Part shown: positions 7,584 through 14,817 of the stretch, piece after piece
Numbering within the stretch: position 1 is the stretch's first letter
Layout: the number at the start of each line of letters is the position of its first letter
Assembly (NCBI GenBank): GCA_040391535.1
Contig: JBEBXQ010000120.1
Location: 1 to 15,218, forward strand
Length of the DNA: 15,218 bases
Origin: JBEBXQ01 sp040391535
GTDB taxonomy: Bacteria > Bacteroidota > Bacteroidia > Cytophagales > Spirosomataceae
Reading direction: 5' to 3'
Notes under the pieces: generated by a model
The model's database searches: none
Told to the model about the DNA's origin: nothing
The model's input: only the letters and a program-made list of their open reading frames with translations
Program-made: the position numbers and the translations under genes

Positions 7584-7843
7584 AATCAGAACCTTTATAA
7601 ATTCATCTCATCATGTACTGATCCTGCTTTTGGGCTGCACTTTTGTTGTGTTTTTCTGAAGCAGGCGCTCTGATCTCTTCTGAAACCGCCTCGTTTTATC
7701 GAGTTACAGTTGCTCAGAAACAAGCAATAACTATTTTTACACTATACAATTTTAAAAGGTTTGCAGGGACAGTGGCATAATTTTTGACTCTTGAAATGCT
7801 TTTGCCTGCCTTTTCTTGGAATTTAACCTAACTTCGGAAATCA
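7584..7843. other. 260-nt intergenic region
   Basis: No convincing gene lies here. It holds an inverted repeat with 7-bp arms (7623-7629 and 7659-7665) around a 29-nt spacer, too loose for a normal terminator. It also holds a small 4-bp hairpin near 7690 and a sigma-54-like element at 7773-7788. TAACTTCG at 7829-7836 resembles a -7 box but lies only 7 nt before the yihY-like start, which would leave almost no leader. Confidence 0.5.
7773..7788 (+). promoter_or_regulatory. Sigma-54-like -24/-12 element
   Basis: The sequence has GG (7774-7775) and G (7786) at the spacing of a sigma-54 promoter, TGGCAT-N5-TTGAC. The -12 dinucleotide is GA where GC is expected, so the match is imperfect. Initiation near 7799 would give a leader of about 45 nt to the ATG at 7844. 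Confidence 0.2.
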
Positions 7844-8746
7844 ATGAACTTATTTAAAAAGATTCTCAAATTACTGGTAGATAGTTTCAATCAGTTCCTG
7901 GATGACAAGGGGTTTAAATTAAGTGCGGCGTTATCATACTACACGGTATTTGCCATGGCACCTATGTTACTGGTGATGATTTCGGTAGTGGGCATTTTTT
8001 TTGGTAGAAATGAAATACAGACGGAGGTTTTTCATCAGATTCAGGATCTGGCCGGGACTTCTGTTGCTGAATATGTAGAACAGATTTTGCTGAATGCACA
8101 ACTGGCAGAGAAGTCGGGGCTGGCAGCTACAATAGGTATTGTCACATTGCTGGTCGGGGCAACCGGGGTTTTTGTGGAAATGCAGGATTCTATCAATTTT
8201 ATCTGGTCTATCAAGTCCAAACCGCAGAAAGGATGGCTTGAATTTCTTAAAAACCGGCTGGTGTCTTTTTCTATGATTATCGGACTGGGTTTTTTACTGA
8301 TTGTGGCACTGGGTATTAATGCACTTGTTCAGCTTCTGAGCAGCCCGTTGCTTGAGTATGTTTCAACGGCATCGGTTGATTTATTTAAGGTGATTAATAA
8401 CGGTATTGTATTTCTGGTGATTACAATCCTTTTTGCTGTTGTTTTTAAGGTACTTCCGGATGGCATCATCCGCTGGAAGGAAGCACTTGTAGGGGCTGTT
8501 TTTACGGCTTTTTTATTTAGTCTGGGGAAATTCCTGATCGGGTTTTACCTGGGGCAATCTAACCTGGGGGCCATCTACGGGGCTTCAGCCTCTGTGGTTA
8601 TTTTATTAAGCTGGGTGTATTATTCTTCTATTATCCTTTATTACGGAGCTGTGTTTACCAAGGTTTATGCGGAAATGGACGGGGTAGAGATTGTTCCCAA
8701 AAAACATGCAGTCAGAATTATCAGACAGGAGGAATCACTGGCGTAA
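7844..8746 (+). CDS. YihY/virulence factor BrkB family membrane protein
   Basis: The 300-residue integral inner-membrane protein shows about six membrane segments, near residues 33-53, 93-111, 139-163, 180-202, 213-235 and 246-270. The family hallmarks are present: LSAALSYYTVFAMAPML (26-42), TGVFVEMQDSIN (107-118), FKVLPDG (201-207) and YGASASVVILLSWVYYSS (245-262). The family was once called ribonuclease BN by mistake; its real function is unsettled, with an export or lipid-related role proposed. The length is normal. The stop codon lies within a perfect 10-bp inverted repeat shared with the end of the convergent pnp gene. It appears to be transcribed alone. Confidence 0.93.
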   Translation: MNLFKKILKLLVDSFNQFLDDKGFKLSAALSYYTVFAMAPMLLVMISVVGIFFGRNEIQTEVFHQIQDLAGTSVAEYVEQILLNAQLAEKSGLAATIGIVTLLVGATGVFVEMQDSINFIWSIKSKPQKGWLEFLKNRLVSFSMIIGLGFLLIVALGINALVQLLSSPLLEYVSTASVDLFKVINNGIVFLVITILFAVVFKVLPDGIIRWKEALVGAVFTAFLFSLGKFLIGFYLGQSNLGAIYGASASVVILLSWVYYSSIILYYGAVFTKVYAEMDGVEIVPKKHAVRIIRQEESLA

Positions 8747-8755
8747 TTCCTCCTG
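8726..8755. repeat. Perfect 10-bp inverted repeat across the end of the YihY gene
   Basis: Arms 8726-8735 and 8746-8755 are exact reverse complements with a 10-nt loop; the YihY stop codon is at 8744-8746. Neither side has a run of Ts directly after the stem, so it is not a canonical intrinsic terminator. Its position between convergent genes suggests a bidirectional 3'-end hairpin that blunts read-through or protects mRNA ends. Confidence 0.6.
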
Positions 8756-8762
8756 CAGCTGT

Positions 8763-9584
8763 TTACATTACTTTTAATAATTCCCTGAATAATAAAGTCA
8801 GACTGGGTTCTGCTTTTCTGGCGGCTTTAATGATATGACTGAAATCTGATTTTTTTAAGGTTTCGGGCAGACCCATATCCGTAATGACGGAGAGTCCGAA
8901 ACAACGGATACCGGACTGATGTGCCACAATGATTTCCGGTACGGTACTCATGCCTACGGCGTCCGCACCAATCATTTGCAACAATTTATACTCCGCCCGT
9001 GTCTCAAGCTGCGGACCCGGTACACTGACATATACACCGGTTTTGAGTGTGATGTCATGAGCTGCACCGATTTGCTGCGCCTTTTCAATCAGCGAAAGAT
9101 CGTAAGGATCACACATATCCGGGAAACGGTCGCCGTATTCCGGTAAATGCTGGCCGGTAAGCGGACCGGCAGGCAGGAACAGGCTGATGTGATCCCGGAT
9201 GATCATCATGTCACTTTCCTGAAACAAAGGATTGAGCCCGCCCGATGCGTTGGACACCAGTAAGGTATGAATACCCAGTTGCTTCATTACCCTTACCGGA
9301 TAAGTGACCTGCTGCATGGTATAGCCTTCATAAAAATGAAAACGGCCTTCCATACACACTACATTTTTACCCGAAAGTATTCCGAATAATAAACGACCCG
9401 AGTGACTTTCCACTGTTGATACCGGAAAATGGGGGATGTCTTTATAGGGAATACTATATAACGGCTCAATTTCATCAGCCAGCGAACCAAGCCCGGTTCC
9501 CAGAATAATCCCGGCCTCAGGCCTGAAACTCTTAATAACCGATTGCAGATACCCGCTGGTTTCGGTGAGTTGTGCGCGTGTCAT
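8763..9584 (-). CDS. punA: Purine nucleoside phosphorylase, trimeric type
   Basis: The enzyme splits purine nucleosides with phosphate into base and ribose-1-phosphate in the purine salvage pathway. At 273 residues it matches the trimeric (human-like) class, not the hexameric DeoD class. Visible active-site segments are GTGLGSLA (29-36, phosphate loop), RFHFYEG (81-87), SNASGG (111-116), GPQLETRAE (190-198, base-contact Glu194), GMSTVPE (211-217) and VITDMG (233-238). In the last one Asp236 aligns with Asn243 of the human enzyme, which contacts the 6-oxo group and N7, so specificity may differ. It starts 5 nt after the esterase gene ends and is probably its second cistron. The family is certain; the symbol is by similarity. 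Confidence 0.93.
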   Translation of the reverse strand: MTRAQLTETSGYLQSVIKSFRPEAGIILGTGLGSLADEIEPLYSIPYKDIPHFPVSTVESHSGRLLFGILSGKNVVCMEGRFHFYEGYTMQQVTYPVRVMKQLGIHTLLVSNASGGLNPLFQESDMMIIRDHISLFLPAGPLTGQHLPEYGDRFPDMCDPYDLSLIEKAQQIGAAHDITLKTGVYVSVPGPQLETRAEYKLLQMIGADAVGMSTVPEIIVAHQSGIRCFGLSVITDMGLPETLKKSDFSHIIKAARKAEPSLTLLFRELLKVM

Positions 9585-9589
9585 CCGTC

Positions 9590-10885
9590 TCAGTTAAGTA
9601 ATTTTTTGACAAGCCACTCTGTTACTTTTTCCCTTTGTTCAGGGTAAGTCCAGTGGCCGGTTTCCAGTGAAAGGAACAGCTCTTTTTCTCCAGGAATGAC
9701 GTTGTAAGAGGCATACATAGAGGTGGGCGGACAGGTTTCGTCGTTAAAACCCCATGTATAAAAGCCTGGGATATTGACTCTTCTGGCAAAATTTACCACA
9801 TCATAATATCCGATGGTTTCCAGCTTGGCTTTGGTGTTGTGAAGTTCTGCATTACTGCCAAGGAAATAATGAGGCCAGCCTCCGGCACGGTTTTTCAGAT
9901 AGCCGGTGACATCGCTCAGAGCAGGATACAGTGCCGCCAGCCATTTTACGCGCTTATCAAGCCCGGCTGTGACAATAGACAAAGCGCCACCCTGGCTGCC
10001 GCCTGTCACCGCAAGATTACTTCCGTCATATTGCGGCAGGCTGACCAGAAAATCATTGGCACGTACACAACCAAGGTAAACCCTTTTATAGTAGAAATTG
10101 TCTTTAGAATCCAGATTGAAAGTCATGTATTGATGAAGGGGGCCTTTGGCCAGGTCTTCGTATACCGACGGAGCCATATCCACAGGAATTCCATGGATAC
10201 CGATTTGCAGGGTAATCATGCCTTTCTCTGCATTGGCTATGTCACCATAATAACCTCTGACACCGGCACCCGGTACATGTAACAATGCAGGATATTTCCC
10301 CTCTTTTTTAGGCATGCAGAGAATTCCGTACATTCTTGTACCCACCCGCTGATTCTGAATATTTACATGATAAACATTTACCTTCTCTGTACATCTTTCA
10401 GGAATTAGCGTCATGCGGGCATCAAGCGGAACTTTAGCCAGTTCTTCCAGTGAATTGAGCCAGAACTGGTCAAAATCAGACGGATTTGAAACGGTGGGGG
10501 CAATCTGATCAGGGGAAAAACCCGCAGTGGCCAGCCCCCGGTACTCTTGTCCGTTAACCTGTGCCCAGGCTACGCAACGTATGAACCCCGGCGTTTTCAA
10601 TCCGGCAGCGTCAAGGGTTAATGTCCCATTGGGGGCTTTTTTGATACCTGTCTGGGTTGGTGTAAGTTTTTCCGGACCTATTTCATAACGGATTTCCACG
10701 TCTTTCAGCAGATTGCCGTTCTGATATACTGAAACTGTAAATTTGACTTTCTCTCCCGTTTTATAAGTCCAGTCTGTTTTGTTGGGTGCCACAAGGACTT
10801 TAACCGACCTTTCCTGTGGCTGCGCCTGCAGGTTGAGGCAAAGAAAGGCAAACAGAGCCAGGAAGAAGAATCTGTATTTTCTCAT
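9590..10885 (-). CDS. Secreted acetylxylan esterase family protein (AXE1/CE7)
   Basis: The 431-residue product has a signal peptide cleaved near LQAQ (about residue 22). An Ig-like beta domain (about 25-125) precedes an AXE1-type alpha/beta-hydrolase domain (about 130-431). The nucleophile elbow GGSQGG puts the Ser at 297; Asp382 in GFNDETCPP and His411 in ETGHW complete the expected triad. The family removes acetyl groups from xylo-oligosaccharides and related acetyl esters, and some members act on cephalosporin C. The enzyme should act in the periplasm or outside the cell. No glycoside hydrolase or SusCD pair is nearby, so this is not a typical polysaccharide locus. It lies upstream of pnp by 5 nt; the reason for that pairing is unclear. 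Confidence 0.9.
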   Translation of the reverse strand: MRKYRFFFLALFAFLCLNLQAQPQERSVKVLVAPNKTDWTYKTGEKVKFTVSVYQNGNLLKDVEIRYEIGPEKLTPTQTGIKKAPNGTLTLDAAGLKTPGFIRCVAWAQVNGQEYRGLATAGFSPDQIAPTVSNPSDFDQFWLNSLEELAKVPLDARMTLIPERCTEKVNVYHVNIQNQRVGTRMYGILCMPKKEGKYPALLHVPGAGVRGYYGDIANAEKGMITLQIGIHGIPVDMAPSVYEDLAKGPLHQYMTFNLDSKDNFYYKRVYLGCVRANDFLVSLPQYDGSNLAVTGGSQGGALSIVTAGLDKRVKWLAALYPALSDVTGYLKNRAGGWPHYFLGSNAELHNTKAKLETIGYYDVVNFARRVNIPGFYTWGFNDETCPPTSMYASYNVIPGEKELFLSLETGHWTYPEQREKVTEWLVKKLLN

Positions 10886-10952
10886 AGGTGTACATTGATA
10901 TTGGTTAGTAAAAACATAAAAGCAGTATTGGCTTAAAATCTATCCGGTATGT

Positions 10953-12191
10953 TCAGGATGGGGCAGGAACCTGGCCTATATGGCTCCCGGCAATATATCC
11001 TGTACTCCAGGCATTCTGAAAATTGAAACCTCCGGTAACCCCGTCCACATCCAGAATTTCTCCGGCAAAGTAAAGTCCGGGTATACGCACAGATTCAAGG
11101 GTTGCAGGATTTATTTCGCTGAGACTAACACCGCCACAAGTCACGAATTCTTCTTTGAAAGTGGTTTTTCCGTCTATCTCAAACGGACAGTTGGTCAGGG
11201 TTTCGGTCAGTTTATTCAACGCTTTATGGCTGATGTCCCCCCATTTTTGCTGCTCGTCAATGCCGCTGAGTTTCACCCATGCTTTCCATACATTGAGCGG
11301 AAGCCCGAAGCGGGCGTGAGAGGCAATCTGTTGTCTGGACGTATTGGTTTTTTCTGCTTTCAGGAATTCCCTTACTTTTTCAGGGTTTTCCTGCGGAACC
11401 CAGTTGATGCAAATCTGAAACCGGTAACCTGCTTCAGCCAGATGGCGTGCCGCAAGTGCCGAAAGCTTTAAGATGGCCGGGCCGCTGAATCCCCAATGGG
11501 TAAAAAGCAGAGGGCCTGTATTGGAGAGCGTTGTGCCCGTGATTTTGACCGTAACAGCCGGGATGGAGATGCCGGATAAATGCAGTACCGGGCTGTCAGG
11601 ACAATTGAATGTAAACAAGGAAGGAACCGGTTCTGTTATTTCAATATGGTGCTCCCTGAGCCAGTCATATTGCCGGGATTGCGGATACCCGCCTGAAGCG
11701 ATCAGAAACCGGTCAGCATCTACGGTTTCACCAGACAAAGTGCGGAGTCTGAATTTTGAACCGGTCTCCGGATGATAGCTGAAAGACTGAATACCCGTTT
11801 GGGTTTGAATCCTGACACCTGCCATCCGTGCCGATTCCATCAGACAATGCGCGATGGTCTCAGAGGAATCAGTCACCGGGAACATCCTGCCGTCGGCTTC
11901 GGTTTTCAGCTCAATACCCCGGCTTTTAAACCAGTTAATGGTATCATTGGCATCAAAAGCCGAAAATAATTTACGTAAAAATGGACCACCTCTGGGGTAG
12001 TTACGGGAGAACGTTTTGGCATCGTGCGGGCGGTGTGTAACGTTACACCGTCCTCCCCCTGATATACGTACCTTCTGGAGGGTTTTAATACTCTTTTCCA
12101 GCAGGATGACCTCATTTTCCGGATGGGCTTCAGCTGCGGTAATAGCCGCCATAAAACCTGCTGCTCCGCCTCCTAAAATAGCTATCTTCAT
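10953..12191 (-). CDS. BaiN/HI0933-type NAD(P)/FAD-dependent oxidoreductase
   Basis: The 412-residue flavoprotein opens with a Rossmann dinucleotide motif, GGGAAG at residues 7-12. The family signature VRISGGGRCNVTH follows at 41-53. GRMFPVTD (101-108) and a second dinucleotide-associated segment ending in ASGG (about 175-178) come next. The C-terminal block runs CGGVSLSEI, GLYFAGEILDVDG and GGFNFQNAWSTG. This is the full length and order of the HI0933/YhiN family. BaiN from gut clostridia reduces bile-acid intermediates, but most members have no known substrate, so only the flavoprotein class should be trusted. The gene is separated by 67 nt from the downstream esterase gene and may share its transcript. 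It diverges from the nuclease gene. Confidence 0.93.
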   Translation of the reverse strand: MKIAILGGGAAGFMAAITAAEAHPENEVILLEKSIKTLQKVRISGGGRCNVTHRPHDAKTFSRNYPRGGPFLRKLFSAFDANDTINWFKSRGIELKTEADGRMFPVTDSSETIAHCLMESARMAGVRIQTQTGIQSFSYHPETGSKFRLRTLSGETVDADRFLIASGGYPQSRQYDWLREHHIEITEPVPSLFTFNCPDSPVLHLSGISIPAVTVKITGTTLSNTGPLLFTHWGFSGPAILKLSALAARHLAEAGYRFQICINWVPQENPEKVREFLKAEKTNTSRQQIASHARFGLPLNVWKAWVKLSGIDEQQKWGDISHKALNKLTETLTNCPFEIDGKTTFKEEFVTCGGVSLSEINPATLESVRIPGLYFAGEILDVDGVTGGFNFQNAWSTGYIAGSHIGQVPAPS

Positions 12192-12258
12192 ATAGAATAT
12201 ACTCGCAAATTGTGCCGGGATTGCCTGAAAACGGCTTTTTTTTAATCGTTTGATCCCC

Positions 12259-12276
12259 TTATCTTCGCAAAGATAA
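12259..12276. promoter_or_regulatory. Perfect 7-bp dyad overlapping a -7-like box
   Basis: TTATCTT (12259-12265) and AAGATAA (12270-12276) are exact reverse complements around CGCA. TATCTTCG at 12260-12267, inside the dyad, is a one-base variant of TAnnTTTG on the plus strand. It lies 52 nt before the nuclease start. This is a candidate promoter with an overlapping operator. No clear -33 TTG is visible, only a T-run. Confidence 0.4.
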
Positions 12277-12319
12277 ATAATAATACGACTGTTGTAAGAC
12301 AGATTTCACCCTTGTTTGA

Positions 12320-13336
12320 ATGTTGAAGATGTTACGTGGTCGCTGGAATAATGCACTGATTTGGCTGGTTGTTTTTTTTATGGTGGGGCTGGTTCTTCAT
12401 TTCAGAGGCGATCTGGGTGGTCTGAGAAATTTTCTTACCGTTGTTTCTGAAGGCAGAGGGGCAGGTATACCTTCCGGAAACCCCTATAAAGCACCGGAAC
12501 CTTATCACGTAGCTTCCGACATACAGGTGCTTCCGGAAGAAAAAGCAGAACCGGTAGAGGAGGCAAATGCTGTTGAGTACGAAAAACCGGCAGCAGAGAA
12601 TGGAGCAGGGGATAAGTCACAGACCGACCTGGAAAGAGCTTTGAATCTCCGGGATTTCGCATTACCGGCCATCAGGAAAACGGATCAGATTGTTCGCCGT
12701 ACAGGATATACGCTCCGCTATCAGGAACCGCATGAACAGGCCGACTGGGTGGCTTATCTGTTAACCGATAAGATGATTTCCGGTGATCAGAAACGCGAAA
12801 ATGTTTTTATGCCGGATCCGGTTGTGAAAACAGGCTCGGCTCTGACCACAGATTATACCCGGAGCGGATATGACCGCGGACACCTTGCCCCGGCTGCCGA
12901 TTTCAGAAGCAGTTATCAGTTGATGAAAGAAACGTTTTATATGAGCAACATCAGTCCGCAAAACAGGGAATTCAATGCCGGAAGGTGGAATGATCTGGAA
13001 AAAATGGTCAGGGTATGGGCTGCCCGGTATAAAAAGATTTATGTAGTGACCGGCCCTGTGCTGGAACCGGATTTACCCAAGATCGGCAGGATTAATAAGG
13101 TATCGGTTCCCCGCTATTATTATAAAGTAATCCTCTACGCCAAAGCCCCTTATGTAAAAGGAATCGCTTTTCTGATGCCCAATGAAAATACAACCCGTCC
13201 GCTTTCAGATTTTGTGGTACCCATTGATAAAATAGAACAATTAACCGGGATTGATTTTTTTCCGGCACTTCCTGACAACATTGAAAAAAAGGTGGAGGCC
13301 GTCTCAAACCCTGCCGACTGGCCCCGGTTCAGATAG
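12320..13336 (+). CDS. Membrane-anchored DNA/RNA non-specific endonuclease
   Basis: The 338-residue protein has a basic N-terminus and one membrane segment (about 11-28) without a clear cleavage site. A low-complexity Pro/Glu/Ala linker spans about 50-100, and a NUC-type beta-beta-alpha-metal nuclease domain spans about 120-320. The catalytic motif DRGH is at 185-188, with general base His188. SNISPQ starts at 209, and N219 and E227 in the EFNAGRWNDLE segment align with Serratia nuclease Asn119 and Glu127, with Asn219 the metal ligand. All key residues are present, so it should be active. Orientation by the positive-inside rule puts the nuclease domain in the periplasm, where it would degrade nucleic acids for nutrition or clearance. 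No inhibitor gene is adjacent, which a periplasmic enzyme would not need. Confidence 0.92.
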   Translation: MLKMLRGRWNNALIWLVVFFMVGLVLHFRGDLGGLRNFLTVVSEGRGAGIPSGNPYKAPEPYHVASDIQVLPEEKAEPVEEANAVEYEKPAAENGAGDKSQTDLERALNLRDFALPAIRKTDQIVRRTGYTLRYQEPHEQADWVAYLLTDKMISGDQKRENVFMPDPVVKTGSALTTDYTRSGYDRGHLAPAADFRSSYQLMKETFYMSNISPQNREFNAGRWNDLEKMVRVWAARYKKIYVVTGPVLEPDLPKIGRINKVSVPRYYYKVILYAKAPYVKGIAFLMPNENTTRPLSDFVVPIDKIEQLTGIDFFPALPDNIEKKVEAVSNPADWPRFR

Positions 13337-13337
13337 A

Positions 13338-14624
13338 CTAGGTTTTGAGCTTCTTCTTTTTTGCCGCCGGAAACAGGATATTATTCAGGATTAACCGGTA
13401 ACCTGCTGAATTGGGGTGCAGGTTCAGGTCGGTAGGTTCTTCCCCTATCTTATGCTGATAATCTTCCGGATCATGGCCACCGTAAAATGTAAAAAATCCC
13501 TGAGCATACGTTCCATGAATATAACGAGCTTCCTGTAAAGGCTTGCTTTCGGCCATAATGACTACTTCAGGTTTCAGGTATCTTTTCTTATAAGCAGTAG
13601 TTTGTCCGAGAAAACCTTTGATAAGGTTATTGTGATTCTGGGTCAGCATGGTCGGAATGGGATCCCATTTGGCCGAAAACTGGAACAGATCAAAGTAATC
13701 ATTGTTTTCCGACACATTCCGTTCATCCGGCTGGTTATCAATGGTTGAAAATTCAATATGATAAGGATTGGTAATAACTTCGAAATTCTGAAAGGCAAAA
13801 GTCTTGGAAAAATCCAGTTTCTGGCTGGCGCTATGATCTGCCGGATCACCGTCATAAATAGATTCAACAATATCGATTCCTTCCGCAGCCAAAGCTACAT
13901 CAAAAGTGTCGGTTGCATTGCACATGGCAAACATATAGCCTCCTCCTGAGACAAATTCAGCGATTTTCTTCACTACAGCCAGCTTCATTTGCGGAACCTT
14001 CGCAAAGCCAAACTTATGTGCAATGTTCTCCGCTTCTTTCTTCTGCTCGCGGTACCAGGGATAATCTTTATAAATATGAAATTTGCCATATTGACCCGTA
14101 AAGTCCTCATGGTGTAAATGCAGCCAGTCAAATTCAGGCAGTTTTTCTTCCAGCACCTCTTCGTCAAATACAACTTCGTAAGGGATTTCAGCATAGGTCA
14201 TGACCAGGGTAACGGCATCATCCCAGGGTAGTTTTGATTTAGGCGAGTATACGGCTATTTTCGGGGCTTTCTGTAATTTAACCGCATCCATATTCACATC
14301 AGGTGCCGAAACCTGGCTGATAATACTGGCTGCCTGTGCTTCGGATATGACTTCGTAACTTACACCCCTGATGGTCATTTCAGAGGCAAAAGCCTGTGAG
14401 TAGGGTACCATAAAACTGCCGCCGCGATAATTGAGCAGCCAGTCGGTCTCTATTTCAAACTGTGATAGAATCCAGTAGGTAATTCCGTAAGCTTTCAGAT
14501 GGTTTTTCTGACTGGCATCCATGGGTATCAGCAACCGGTTAGCAGCTAAAGGCCCCGAAAACAGGAAAAATATGATAAACGGAATAAAGAGCCGTATCAT
14601 CGGTTTGATTCTTATAAACATCAT
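13338..14624 (-). CDS. Secreted Bacteroidota-specific protein, often labelled asparagine synthetase B
   Basis: The 428-residue product has a signal peptide ending near ANR (about residue 28). I recognise the family by IPMD (33-36), LLNYRGGSF (63-71), DWLHLHHEDFTG (166-177), GGGYMFAMC (227-235) and GGHDPEDYQH (382-391). Databases often call it asparagine synthetase B. Nothing here supports that name: there is no N-terminal catalytic Cys2 after processing, no glutaminase domain, no SGGLDS-type ATP pyrophosphatase loop, and the protein is exported. The KIAVYSPK strand start, the GGG..C segment and the GGHDPE segment loosely recall class I glutamine-amidotransferase-like folds; that is inference. 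Met9 (14600) is an alternative start. Its stop lies 1 nt from that of the nuclease gene. Function unknown. Confidence 0.85.
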   Translation of the reverse strand: MMFIRIKPMIRLFIPFIIFFLFSGPLAANRLLIPMDASQKNHLKAYGITYWILSQFEIETDWLLNYRGGSFMVPYSQAFASEMTIRGVSYEVISEAQAASIISQVSAPDVNMDAVKLQKAPKIAVYSPKSKLPWDDAVTLVMTYAEIPYEVVFDEEVLEEKLPEFDWLHLHHEDFTGQYGKFHIYKDYPWYREQKKEAENIAHKFGFAKVPQMKLAVVKKIAEFVSGGGYMFAMCNATDTFDVALAAEGIDIVESIYDGDPADHSASQKLDFSKTFAFQNFEVITNPYHIEFSTIDNQPDERNVSENNDYFDLFQFSAKWDPIPTMLTQNHNNLIKGFLGQTTAYKKRYLKPEVVIMAESKPLQEARYIHGTYAQGFFTFYGGHDPEDYQHKIGEEPTDLNLHPNSAGYRLILNNILFPAAKKKKLKT

Positions 14625-14817
14625 GTGCAGATTTACCAGGTGAAAAAATCAGGGTTGAAATCCTTTATTTTTAACGAATTTACTGCCGAAAATAATATTA
14701 TTACACATAAAAAGGTAACAGACGGAAAGGAATCAGTAAATTGGGTACTCAATGAACGGTCAAAAGGCCTGAATGCAGCTCAGTTAGCAACTATTACTCC
14801 ATCTGCCAGACAATACT
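14625..14817. other. 193-nt divergent intergenic region
   Basis: This gap should hold promoters for both the secreted protein on the left and the ABC permease on the right. Minus-strand matches to TAnnTTCG occur at 14682-14675 and 14694-14687, but neither has a TTG at the -33 distance. I saw no clear plus-strand promoter. A 72-codon frame starting with GTG at 14625 crosses the gap and overlaps the permease start by 26 nt; I do not regard it as a gene. Confidence 0.4.

Noticed and set aside
7623..7665. Inverted repeat after the TPR-like gene as its terminator
   Set aside because: A 7-bp stem with a 29-nt loop and no following T-run is not convincing.
9839..10282. A 147-codon plus-strand frame
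   Set aside because: It is antisense to the catalytic domain of the esterase gene; an opposite-strand shadow.
10980..11471. A 163-codon plus-strand frame
   Set aside because: It lies wholly antisense to the flavoprotein gene, whose motifs are complete, and its translation has no recognisable domain.
12215..12242. GCCG...CGGC followed by a run of eight or more Ts, resembling a plus-strand terminator
   Set aside because: The stem is only 4 bp with a 14-nt loop, and no plus-strand gene lies upstream for it to end.
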